This document shows positions 14,360 to 22,653 of a DNA stretch of 64,000 nucleotides, in pieces (position 1 is the first letter of the stretch; each line of letters opens with the position of its first letter). Below the pieces are notes generated by a model. The model saw only the letters and a list, made by a program, of their open reading frames with translations, had not been told where the DNA came from and ran no database searches. Origin of the DNA: CAVSLM01 sp963728895 (GTDB lineage Bacteria; Pseudomonadota; Gammaproteobacteria; JBBQDK01); NCBI GenBank assembly GCA_963728895.1, contig CAVSLM010000007.1, positions 62,001-126,000 on the forward strand, in the 5' to 3' direction. The position numbers and the translations under genes are program-made.

Positions 14360-16825
14360 TTAACCTGATCTCTCGCGCGACAACGTATCCAGGGCCTGCT
14401 TGCTGGCCACCAGGCTCTCGTGGTCGACGCGTCCGTGGACGTCGCCCTGCTCCGCCTGCGCGACGGCGCGCTCGTACCAGGGTCTGGCGCCGGCATAGTC
14501 CCCGGTCTGGGACAGGCAGTCCCCGACCTGGTGCAGGCTGCGGCCCAGGCTCGCGTGGTCGACGCGTCCGTGGACGTCGCCCTGCTCCGCCTGCGCGACG
14601 GCGCGCTCGTACCAGGGTCTGGCGCCGGCATAGTCCCCGGTCTGGGACAGGCAGTCCCCGACCTGGTGCAGGCTGCGGCCCAGGCTCGCGTGGTCGACGC
14701 GTCCGTGGACGTCGCCCTGCTCCGCCTGCGCGACGGCGCGCTCGTACCAGGGTCTGGCGCCGGCATAGTCCCCGGTCTGGGACAGGCAGTCCCCGACCTG
14801 GTGCAGGCTGCTGCCCAGGCTCGCGTGGTCGACGCGTCCGTGGACGTCGCCCTGCTCCGCCTGCGCGACGGCGCGCTCGTACCAGGGTCTGGCGCCGGCA
14901 TAGTCCCCGGTCTGGGACAGGCAGTCCCCGACCTGGTGCAGGCTGCGGCCCAGGCTCTCGTGGTCGACGCGTCCGTGGACGTCGCCCTGCTCCTTCTGCG
15001 CGACGGCGCGCTCGTACCAGGGTCTGGCGCCGGCATAGTCCCCGGTCTGGGACAGGCAGTACCCGACCTGGTGCAGGCTGCGGCCCAGGCTCGCGTGGTC
15101 GACGCGTCCGTGGACGTCGCCCTGCTCCTTCTGCGCGACGGCGCGCTCGTACCAGGGTCTGGCCTCATCAAACAGGCCGATTATGGACAGTCCGTAACCG
15201 ATCCAATGGCAGCCAGAACCCGACAGGGCCAGCGGATGGCCCCCGAGCGACCAGTCCTCGGGAGCGAGCGGATAACACAGCAAGTCGGCGACCAGGGCGC
15301 TGTCGGCCGGGTTGTTGCCCACCGCCTTCGCCGCAGCGACAAAGGCCGTCGCGTGGGCGTCGCGAAACCGCGCCAGCTGCGGCGAATCGGCGCCTTGGAC
15401 CGAGCGCACGTACTCCCGCAGCAGCCGGTGCATGCGTAGCTCCTGCTCGCCGGGGTCCAGGAGAGATAGGTCCATGCAGGCATCGAGGGCGGCATCGACG
15501 GTGGCCGAGCTCCAGCCTGCGGCCTCTGCCAGGTGCGAGCGCAGCAAGTCGGCGCGGATGCGATCGGGGTTGAACAGCGTCGCCGTTGCCAGCAGTAGGC
15601 GGCCTTCGGGATCAAGGCGTTCCCAAACGCCGGTGAAGCTGGCCTGGGCCTCTCCAGCGAGGTTGACCTGCACCTCGCCGTGGCGTCGCAACGCTTTGGC
15701 GACGCTGCGCGTTGCCGGACAGAGCTGAATCGGCAGCCCCGCCGCCTTGGAAACCAGCGCCTCGCCGTACAGCTGGGTGACTCGAGGACCGCCCAAAGCC
15801 TTGACGACCTCCAGGGCGTGCGTGTCATCGAGGGCATTCACTGCCACCTGAGGCCACGGATACCAGTCCTCCGACGTCGTGGTGAGCAGGACGTGCGTGC
15901 ACTCGTCATCGGCCGGAAGCCAAGGCAACACGGCTTCCGGTTCCGCGACGTTGTCGTAGATGAGCAAGGTGGCCGCCGCGAGGTTTCTGAGCACGAAGGC
16001 GCACTGGTCCTCGACCTTCAGTCCACCGGCGTGCAGGCCCAGGTTGCGGCTGCCATAGGTCGCCAGATCCACCGGAATCTTGCCCTGCTCCATGGCGATG
16101 AAAAACGCACCGTTCGTATAGCTGGCCTGGTGCCGCCGCGCATACTCTCTCGCCACCTCGCTCTTCCCTACGCCGGGCTTGCCGCGGATCACGACGACAC
16201 CCGCCGTCCCGATCGGCGGGAGTCGCTCAGCGAGCGCGTCAAGCTCGGCGGCACGACCGACGAAGGGTGTCTGCCCGCGGGTGGCGATGCGACCCGGGAT
16301 GATCACCCGCTCGGCTTCCTCCGCCGTGAGGACGCGCAACCCCGTCGCGGCCAGGCGCTTCACCAGGGCGCTGAAGTCCGTGTCCCAGTCCTTGGTGCGC
16401 AGCCGCGCCCCTTGGCGGCTCGATAGCGCCGCGATGCTCGGCAAGTCAGCAAAGGCCTCGGCCGGGGGTGGTGGCACACAATCCACCAGCACCGGAATGA
16501 CAGATCTCGCGTGCAGGAGGGCCGTCTCAACCTCGCGCCGCACCCAGTCGCTGGGAACGTCCAGTCGGCGGCGACCGTACTCGTTCTGCTCCGTGAGCCA
16601 CTTCCTACCAATGAGCACGAGCACAATGACAGCTCCCTTGACGGCGGTCTCGATATCGCTGTCCCAGGTCTCTCCGGGCTCGATCGTCCTGCGGTCAAAA
16701 AAGACCGCCTCGGCCCCGAACGTGCGCTGCAGCTCAGCGGCAAGTCGATCGGCAGTCGTCAGCGTGTCCGCAATGCGATAGCTGACGAAGATCGATGGCG
16801 CCTGTCGCTCGGATTTGGTGCTCAC
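14360..16825 (-). CDS. TIR-NB-ARC-TPR protein (bacterial NLR/STAND-like, probable immune effector)
   Basis: The 821-residue protein has three parts. A TIR domain (about 10-125) begins SIFVSYRIAD and has SDWVRREVE, where Glu about 98 fits the catalytic NADase position. An NB-ARC-type STAND NTPase follows, with Walker A GKPGVGKS at about 214-221, Walker B LLIYDN near 287 and an MHRLLREY box near 463 in place of MHD. A C-terminal sensor has five near-identical 45-residue TPR-like repeats plus partial ones (about 550-810). The domain order matches NLR-like anti-phage STAND proteins whose TIR consumes NAD+ on activation; that function is inferred. I chose GTG 16825 because GGGGGTGG lies just upstream; ATGs at 16864 and 16900 are alternatives. 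It is a lone gene, convergent to the Ehr operon. Confidence 0.85.
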   Translation of the reverse strand: MSTKSERQAPSIFVSYRIADTLTTADRLAAELQRTFGAEAVFFDRRTIEPGETWDSDIETAVKGAVIVLVLIGRKWLTEQNEYGRRRLDVPSDWVRREVETALLHARSVIPVLVDCVPPPPAEAFADLPSIAALSSRQGARLRTKDWDTDFSALVKRLAATGLRVLTAEEAERVIIPGRIATRGQTPFVGRAAELDALAERLPPIGTAGVVVIRGKPGVGKSEVAREYARRHQASYTNGAFFIAMEQGKIPVDLATYGSRNLGLHAGGLKVEDQCAFVLRNLAAATLLIYDNVAEPEAVLPWLPADDECTHVLLTTTSEDWYPWPQVAVNALDDTHALEVVKALGGPRVTQLYGEALVSKAAGLPIQLCPATRSVAKALRRHGEVQVNLAGEAQASFTGVWERLDPEGRLLLATATLFNPDRIRADLLRSHLAEAAGWSSATVDAALDACMDLSLLDPGEQELRMHRLLREYVRSVQGADSPQLARFRDAHATAFVAAAKAVGNNPADSALVADLLCYPLAPEDWSLGGHPLALSGSGCHWIGYGLSIIGLFDEARPWYERAVAQKEQGDVHGRVDHASLGRSLHQVGYCLSQTGDYAGARPWYERAVAQKEQGDVHGRVDHESLGRSLHQVGDCLSQTGDYAGARPWYERAVAQAEQGDVHGRVDHASLGSSLHQVGDCLSQTGDYAGARPWYERAVAQAEQGDVHGRVDHASLGRSLHQVGDCLSQTGDYAGARPWYERAVAQAEQGDVHGRVDHASLGRSLHQVGDCLSQTGDYAGARPWYERAVAQAEQGDVHGRVDHESLVASKQALDTLSRERSG
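14421..15175 (-). repeat. 135-bp tandem coding repeat (five full units plus a partial)
   Basis: Units begin at 14421, 14556, 14691, 14826, 14961 and 15096 with an exact 135-bp period, keeping the reading frame. Copies differ at only a handful of positions (for example Ala/Lys in AQAEQG versus AQKEQG, Arg/Ser in SLGRS versus SLGSS). The near-identity at DNA level indicates recent expansion or gene conversion inside the TPR sensor of the TIR protein. It would be prone to copy-number change and to collapse in short-read assembly. Confidence 0.97.
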
Positions 16826-17941
16826 CTTATGACCACCCCCGTATGCGTTCGGTCCCGGGTCCATACCGCAGCAAAGTGGGTCAAGCCTACTGCGTTTCAA
16901 CCTGCCGACGCATCACAAACGAACCATCGCGAGCCAGGTTGCTCACGTGCCGCGGTGCGCGAGGCAAGGGGTCAGATCTTGTTCTGTGCAGCGTCCACCT
17001 TTACACTCAGTTTGCGATGCGGCTGATCCTCGAATAGCGAGCGTAGCCCGGAGTTCGTAGCCGCGATGAAGAGAAGCGAAATCGAAGACAAGAGTGTACC
17101 GGACAAGCGTGTCGCTACCTCGTGAAAGATTTTGGGACATCCCAGTCCCCAAAATCGACTCGCCTACGCACAGCCATTAGTGCCCCGGCCGCCCTGCGTC
17201 CGTGCCGCTACGCCACACCCTTGCTTCGCTCGGTGCTGGCTTCGCAGCACTCCCGCAATGGCTGGACGCGATGGTCGGATGGCTACTTTGTTTCCCCTGC
17301 GCCGCTTCGCGACTCCGGGTAAACAGTGCGCCCTCATCGCTACCGGGGACTACCGGCCCTCGCTTCGCTCTCCATGGCCGGCAGCGATTGAGGGGATGTA
17401 ACCTGGGATCGAACCCAGTCCCTTGGTTTGCGGGCAAGGGGTCAGATCTTGTTCTGTGCAGGGTCCACCTTTACAGTCAGTTTGCGATGCGGCTGATCCT
17501 CGAATAACGAGCGTACCCGCCCGAACTCGTAGCCTCGATGAAGCAAAGCGGAATCGAGGAAGGGAATACACCGGAGTTGAGGGGATGGAACCCGGTCCGA
17601 TGATCTGGGTATTGGACTGGCATTGTGATCCCCGATCCTTGGATTCCACTTCTTTCCAACTGGGGCACGATGTGGTTTGCGCGTGCGCGTTGGGGATATT
17701 TGTCACCTTCTTGTCATTCGACATAGATTCATCGGCGGGTTCCTTGGCACTCCTTGATTCCTCACAGGTGTGCGAACGATCGAAATATCCGCTTGCAGCG
17801 TTGCAGCGTCGAATCGAACCTTCACAGACGGTTCACGCCGCCGGTCAGCGGCACGGTTCTTGCCGTAAGCGAGGATGCCGTCAGAATCCCGGCTCCCGCC
17901 CCCGAGGCTCGGGCGGCCAACCGTGGAACGCGGAGAAGGCA
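16826..17941. other. 1.1-kb non-coding region between the TIR and methyltransferase genes
   Basis: No frame here looks like a real gene. The region holds a duplicated segment of about 135 bp (listed separately), stretches rich in short direct repeats, and a T-arm-like sequence near 17405-17425 without a cloverleaf. It is the 5' region of the TIR gene on the minus strand and of the methyltransferase on the plus strand, so promoters for both should lie inside. I could not pick one with confidence. Confidence 0.5.
16963..17571 (+). repeat. Pair of direct repeats, about 135 bp each, 470 bp apart
   Basis: Copy 1 (about 16963-17100) and copy 2 (about 17432-17571) both open with GGCAAGGGGTCAGATCTTG-like sequence, share CAGTTTGCGATGCGGCTGAT and CTCGAATA-CGAGCGTA, and then diverge gradually. 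The first 70 bp are nearly identical. The AGGGGTCAGA opening recalls the GGGTCAG palindromes at 22.65 kb and the TCAGACC sequences near 24.87 and 26.50 kb, suggesting one dispersed repeat family in this accessory zone. Confidence 0.75.
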
Positions 17942-18985
17942 ATGCCTCACGGATATGTCGAATCGCTTTCCGGTATCGGCCTGTCGGGCTGGGCCGTGGA
18001 CGAGCGCCACCCCGAGTTTCCGGCGCTGGTGAGCATTTATCTTGGCAACGAGCTGATCGGCGTGGCGGTCGCGGGCGAATACCGGGGTGACGTGAAGGAC
18101 GCCGGACAGTCGCACGACGGCCGCTGCGGCTTCCGGTTCATTTTCCCGCGCGCCGTGTCGCCCGAGGCGCTTCCGAGAGTGGCTGCCCGCATAGACGACG
18201 GCCCGGCGCTAGCGGCCACCGGCGCCGCGCCCTTCGAGGTGTACGACCTGCTGTTCGACGGGTCCTATGGGCGCGACAACTCGGTACCGATGCTGGCGTT
18301 CCTGTCGATGCACTACCTGCGACACAACGCGCGCCGGCTGGAACATCTCGCTTCGCTGCGCCTGCCGTTGTCGCACACACGCGTGGTCGAATTCGGCGCC
18401 GGTGCGGGCGATCACACCAGCTTCTATCTCGACCGCGGCTGCGAAGTGCTGGCGACCGATGCGCGCGCGCAGAACCTGGAGCTGCTCACGAAGCGTCTGC
18501 GGCAGCATCCCGCGATCGGGCGCCTGCGGACGCGGTGCGTCGATGTCGAGGAACCGTTCGCGCTCGGCGAGGGTTTCGAAGTTGTGCACTGTTACGGGCT
18601 GCTGTATCACCTCGCGGACCCAAAGGGCGCTCTGGCCCGCATGGCGGCGCACTGCGCGGAGCTCCTGCTGCTGGAGACCAAGACCGATCCGCGCACGGGT
18701 ATCGACACCTCCATGGGAGAGGAATCGTCCGGCGAGGTGTATCACTCCTTCAAGGGCACGAACTGCCGTCCCACGCGCGCGTGGCTGCATGCCGAGCTCA
18801 AGCGCCACATGCCCTACGTCTATTGGCCGACCACGCAGCCATCACACGAAGAGTTCCCGCCCAGCTTCGGCAATCTCGCGTCGGTCCCGGATGGCTGGCC
18901 GCGCGCGATCCTGATCGGCAGCCGCAAACCCATCAACAGCGAATGGCTCGTCGAAGCGCCGCCACAACACTACGCCAGAGCCTGA
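17942..18985 (+). CDS. SAM-dependent methyltransferase with an N-terminal all-beta domain
   Basis: The 347-residue protein has an N-terminal domain of about 95 residues (GYVESLSGIGLSGWAVDE, YLGNELIGVAVAGEYRGDV, GFRFIF) of a type found fused to glycosyltransferases and methyltransferases of surface glycan clusters. A class I methyltransferase domain follows, with motif I VVEFGAGAGDHTSFYLDRG, acidic ATDARAQN, and a DVEEPF...VHCYGLLYHL segment like the motif II-III region of Methyltransf_11/23 proteins. The substrate is not evident. The gene is isolated, with an AGGAAG-free start and a weak GGAGAAGG box 8 nt before ATG 17942. Longer in-frame upstream sequence exists but looks non-coding. Confidence 0.78.
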   Translation: MPHGYVESLSGIGLSGWAVDERHPEFPALVSIYLGNELIGVAVAGEYRGDVKDAGQSHDGRCGFRFIFPRAVSPEALPRVAARIDDGPALAATGAAPFEVYDLLFDGSYGRDNSVPMLAFLSMHYLRHNARRLEHLASLRLPLSHTRVVEFGAGAGDHTSFYLDRGCEVLATDARAQNLELLTKRLRQHPAIGRLRTRCVDVEEPFALGEGFEVVHCYGLLYHLADPKGALARMAAHCAELLLLETKTDPRTGIDTSMGEESSGEVYHSFKGTNCRPTRAWLHAELKRHMPYVYWPTTQPSHEEFPPSFGNLASVPDGWPRAILIGSRKPINSEWLVEAPPQHYARA

Positions 18986-19079
18986 GCCGCACCGCAGCGA
19001 AAGCCCGAGTTGGGTAAACCCGACTGGAGCCGTTCCTGACCGCTTTGTCCGCGTGCGGTAACCCCCATCACCCGGAACC

Positions 19080-19799
19080 TCAGCGCGGCAGGCGCTTGTC
19101 CGGCGTGATCGGCAACTCCCGCACACGAATTCCCGTGGCGTGATAGGCGGCGTTGGCGATCCCGGCGGCGGTGCCGACGATGCCGATTTCACCGATGCCT
19201 CGCGAGCCCATGGGGTTGGAGTGGGGGTCGCATTCGTCCAGCCAGACGGCCTCGATGTCGCCGACGTCGGCATTGACGGGGATGTGGTACTCGGCGAAAT
19301 CATGATTGACGACGTGGCCGAAGCGCGTGTCGACGACACTGTGCTCGTGCAGGGCCATGGACAGGCCCATGGTCATGCCGCCAATGAGTTGTGAGCGGGC
19401 CGTCCTGGCGTTGATGATGCGCAGGAACCACTCGGTGGTCGCCGGTGCGCCGCGCAGGGGCAGATTGCCGCCGGTGCTCGCCAGGTTGCGCAGCTGCGGG
19501 GATGCCCCCGCCAACAAGGCCCTGCGAGAGATACGGATAGCGGGCACGAATCAGCGGGTCGGCGGCGAGGTCGCTGTTGCGCACCATGGCGCCGATGCGG
19601 ATACTGCCGCCGGGACGCAGCTCGATGGCATCGAGCGGAAGTGCGCGTGATGTCGACCAGCAGCTCCGGTTCCGCGATGCCGAGCTTCATGTGATCAACC
19701 AGATTGGTCCCGCCGCCGAGGAATGCTGCGCGCGGATTGGCGGATACACTGGCGACGGCACCCGCCGCGTGGTGGCACGCTCTAGGTGAACGGAGTCAT
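19080..19799 (-). pseudogene. Deletion-fusion remnant of aldehyde/xanthine dehydrogenase FAD and molybdopterin subunits
   Basis: Reading on the minus strand, the 5' part is the start of an FAD-binding subunit. Pieces in different frames read MTPFT, AAFLGGGTNLVDHMKLGIAEPELLVDIT, NSDLAADPLIRARYPYLSQ and LLAGASPQLRNLASTGGNL. The sequence then jumps straight into the extreme C-terminus of a molybdopterin-binding subunit (IGGMTMGLSMALHEHS, DPHSNPMGSRGIGEIGIVG). At least three frame breaks and one internal deletion removing the rest of the FAD gene and most of the molybdenum gene (over 2 kb in intact relatives) are needed. It cannot make either enzyme subunit and is the downstream half of the collapsed operon that starts with the 2Fe-2S gene. 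Confidence 0.88.
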
Positions 19800-19818
19800 A
19801 ACGCGTCACCCGCCCGGA

Positions 19819-20325
19819 TCACTGGCGAATCGCGGCGGCGATGTTGACGTAGGCACCACAGCGACAAGGATTGCCGCTCATGCGCTCGCGGATTCCCTCG
19901 TCATCCAGCTCGATGGCTCCCGTCAGGTCGCGCGTGACGTGGCTGGGATGCCCAGCCATCGCCTCTTGCAGCATGCCCACAGCGGAACAGATCTGCCCCG
20001 GCGTGCAGTACCCGCACTGCAGTCCCTCCTGATCGATGAACGCCTGCTGCATCGGATGCAACCTGGCACCGTCAGCAAGACCCTGGGCGGTGACAATGGT
20101 CGCGCCGTCGTGGGAAACGGCGAATGCGAGGCAGGAAGTCGCCTTGCGACCGTCGAGCAGTCCCGTGCATGAGCCGCACTGACCGTGGTCGCAACCCTTC
20201 TTCGGGGAGATCACCCCGAGAAGGTCGCGCAGTGCGTCCAGGAGTGTCGTGCGGGTGTCGACGGTCAACGACCGCGGCTCACCGTCCACGAGAGGTGAAC
20301 CCCCGACGCCTGCAATCGCGTGCAT
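19819..20325 (-). CDS. [2Fe-2S] subunit of an aldehyde oxidoreductase-type molybdoenzyme (orphaned)
   Basis: The 168-residue protein has a plant-type 2Fe-2S domain with C-D-H-G-Q-C-G-S-C and a downstream Cys in TSCLAFAV. A helical 2Fe-2S domain follows with CGYCTPGQ and NPCRCGAY, as in PaoA/YagT and CoxS-type small subunits. The normal N-terminal beta strand may be damaged: the sequence before DGEPRSLTVD is not family-like, and the ATG at 20325 is only the best available; the frame also runs further upstream. Its electron-accepting partners exist only as the fused remnant downstream, so even if made it would have no enzyme to serve. PaoA-type proteins carry a Tat signal, which is not visible here. 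Confidence 0.8.
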   Translation of the reverse strand: MHAIAGVGGSPLVDGEPRSLTVDTRTTLLDALRDLLGVISPKKGCDHGQCGSCTGLLDGRKATSCLAFAVSHDGATIVTAQGLADGARLHPMQQAFIDQEGLQCGYCTPGQICSAVGMLQEAMAGHPSHVTRDLTGAIELDDEGIRERMSGNPCRCGAYVNIAAAIRQ

Positions 20326-20532
20326 GCAGAGCGTCTGCGCGCCATGGTCCCCCCGCGTTGCAAGAAGTGGGACAGTGCAAAGATAGACGATGTGCCGCGC
20401 GCCCGCGGTCGTGACCACGTCGGCAAGGTCACACCTCCGACGATCAGACCTCGCAGGGAGAGTCTTGCTTCCGAGGCGCTACCAGGCGATCAGCGCAGAC
20501 GAACGGGAACGCTCGTTTGTCCCTCCATGGTG

Positions 20533-20955
20533 CTACTGACTGGCGCCACCTGCTTCGCCGCCAATTCCACCGACGCCGCCGAGAGGGACACCGACACTCG
20601 GGTTGATGCCGGTTTGGGGAGTCCCGGTGCCCACACCAGGGCTCACGCCGCTACGGGGCGTGGATGGGCCAAGTCTCCCGACGGAGCCCGTGCCGTTGGA
20701 ATTCCCGCCCAAACCGCCGACGCCCGCATTGACGCCCCCTCCAAGACCGCCGACGCCCGTATTGCTGTCGGATCCGAGTCCACCCACGTCCGAACCGCCA
20801 GCCGCACCCGCGGCACCGGACGGCGAATTGCCGGTCAGGCCGCCTGGTTCCGGGCTGCTGGGTCCCATCGTCATCTGTGCACTTGCCAGTCCGACCGCTC
20901 CCGACAGCATTACCGTCACGGCAACCGCCGCCGCTCGTTTTGCCTTGATCCTCAT
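20533..20955 (-). CDS. Small secreted Gly-rich protein
   Basis: The 140-residue protein begins MRIKAKRAAAVAVTVMLSGAV, an obvious signal peptide ending near LASA-Q. The mature part is low-complexity, rich in Gly, Ser, Asn, Pro and Val, with imperfect repeats such as GVGGLGG and NSNGTGSVG. No enzymatic motif or cysteine is present. ATG 20955 is preceded by GGAGCG; an in-frame upstream ATG lacks a signal-like context. Such proteins are usually exported structural or surface components; no function is claimed. Note the strand: a proline-rich frame on the opposite strand is a shadow. Confidence 0.65.
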   Translation of the reverse strand: MRIKAKRAAAVAVTVMLSGAVGLASAQMTMGPSSPEPGGLTGNSPSGAAGAAGGSDVGGLGSDSNTGVGGLGGGVNAGVGGLGGNSNGTGSVGRLGPSTPRSGVSPGVGTGTPQTGINPSVGVPLGGVGGIGGEAGGASQ

Positions 20956-21310
20956 GATGGCGCTCCTTTGCGGATGAACCCCTGTACCGAGCCGCCCAGT
21001 CCGTGGCAATGCCTATGGATTCCGGTTCACTGGCCGGAACTGTAGCAGCTGTGCCGGAGATCGCCACTGCCGCCGTCTGCGTCAGGCAAACACCCACTAC
21101 GCTTCTGTTGGCGCGGGCCGAACTTCGATGGCCCTGGGGGCTGCTTCCGAGACCTGTCGTTCGACCGCACATTGACCAATGCCTGTTTCCAATCAATCGG
21201 ATATTCCTTCGGTCGACAATTTCCCTAGTGCTGGCACGTCTGGTGCTAATCCATTGGCGACGACACGACCGTCCATCCGGCTTCATCATCTGAAGAAGAG
21301 GAGCACCATC

Positions 21311-21505
21311 ATGATTGCCATCAAGGATCTGGAAGAGAGCGTCGAGCTTGACCGGGAAGCGCTTGCCAAAATCCGCGGCGGTACGGATGCCCTTCGACTG
21401 CTTGCGACCGTGGCCCATAATCAGTCAGCCCAAGCCAACGAAAGCAACTCGATCGATTTCGGCGCACTGCTGAGCGGCGGTACCAGCAGAGCGAAGCCCA
21501 CCTGA
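21311..21505 (+). CDS. Small peptide with a double-glycine (KIRGG) leader, putative secreted peptide or RiPP precursor
   Basis: The 64-residue frame starts MIAIKDLEESVELDREALAK and reaches IRGG at residues 22-24, a hallmark of Gly-Gly leader peptides that are cleaved by C39-type peptidases on export. The remaining 40 residues (TDALRLLATVAHNQSAQAN and onward) contain no cysteine and are Ser/Asn/Gly-rich. An AGGAG box lies 7 nt upstream of the ATG. No C39 transporter, modification enzyme or immunity gene is recognisable nearby; the closest peptidase gene (22.8-24.6 kb) is papain-like and frameshifted. Export and processing are therefore inferred from the leader alone. Confidence 0.6.
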   Translation: MIAIKDLEESVELDREALAKIRGGTDALRLLATVAHNQSAQANESNSIDFGALLSGGTSRAKPT

Positions 21506-21682
21506 AATCCAGCGTGCGGAACCTCACGATGCCGGCACTCGATGCATCGGCCGCGTAATCCCACGCACTGGCGCCACCCCAACAACCAAGGAACATCACG
21601 GACCGGAGCGCACCGCCCCTGGGCGGCGCGCTCCACTACCAGGCATCCGCAGTCCACCCGCTGGCGGCGCGCCAAGCGAAAC

Positions 21683-22350
21683 TGTCGTGGGAGCATCGCT
21701 CCCGACGGCGAACGAGCCACTCGGTGGGAGCGTCGCTCCCGGCGGCGCGATCGCGCCCCGCAGGGCCGCGGCCACCGCACTGTCACCACCATGCCGACAT
21801 CAGCCCATCTTCAACACGGCAGCGGTGCGCGCCGCAGGATCGCGGTACATAGCCCCGCTCCCACGGTGCCGACATTCAGGCCAGCGGTACCAAACGGACA
21901 TGCGCAGGCGCTCGTCGTCCTGCCGAGGACGAACGACCCACCGGTGGGAGCGTCGCTCCCGGCGGCGCGATCGCCCTCGCAGGGCGCGGCTCCCGCACTG
22001 TCACCACCACGCGGACATCGCGCGCCATCTTCAAGACCGGCGGCGCTACGCGCCGCAGGATCGCGGTACATAGCCCCGCTCCCACGGTGCCGACATTCAG
22101 GCCGGTGGGCATCGTCTTGGTGCGGCCGGCAGCTGGTACCGCCGGAAGACCTGCGATCGTAGTGGCGAGGGCGCGGAGCGCAATGCTTGCGCTCCGCTGG
22201 GACCAACGGACACGCGTAGATGATCGCCTTCCTCTCGACGGCGAACGAACCACCTGTAGGAGAGTCGCTCCCGGCGGCGCGATCGCGCCCCGGAGGGCGC
22301 GGCTGCTGTCACCACCACGCCGACATCGGGCCAGATTCAAGACCGGCAGC
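21683..22350. repeat. REP-like array: GTGGGAGCG-CGCTCCCGGCGGCGCGATCGC units
   Basis: Three related units begin with an inverted GGGAGCG/CGCTCCC core near 21724, 21944 and 22256, with an additional half unit at 21687. Each continues CGGCGGCGCGATCGC and GCAGGGC(G)CGG, and the first two share a trailing block ending GTACATAGCCCCGCTCCCAC and GTGCCGACATTCAGGCC. Unit spacing is 220 and 312 bp. Related sequence lies downstream of rplS (50.75-51.01 kb) and after the CNNM gene (57.83-57.96 kb), so this is a dispersed genomic palindrome family. A RAYT transposase was not found in the window. Confidence 0.75.
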
Positions 22351-22653
22351 TATACGGGCGCGAAAGCAGGCGAGGTGTAAGGGTAACGGGTCATGCCGAC
22401 CTTGAAGGTATTGCTTGCAGGGATAGAAAAATAAATCTGTCACCTTTTCCGCTCGTACTGCGCTCGGAGCGCCCAGCACTGCGGGCCATCCGATGTTCGG
22501 CACATCCCCGGCCTCGACGGGCACACGAGGGCACGGAACATACACTCGTGCCCATAGCCACGCGCTTTTAGTCAGGGCGTCGGGCGGGAACCGTTTATTT
22601 CAACGCTCGCAGGTTGGTCTTTCCATCGAGGTCCAACCGAGGGGTCAGCGTCT

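Noticed and set aside
14421..15175. Regular repeats suggested a CRISPR array
   Set aside because: Units are 135 bp, contiguous with no unique spacers, and keep one open reading frame that encodes TPR repeats.
14290..15573. Long plus-strand frames through the repeat region
   Set aside because: They are Arg/Pro/Gly-rich shadows of the minus-strand TPR repeats and have no family features.
17395..17430. T-arm-like GGGTTCGATCCC sequence on the minus strand
   Set aside because: No D arm, anticodon arm or acceptor pairing could be built around it, so no tRNA is called.
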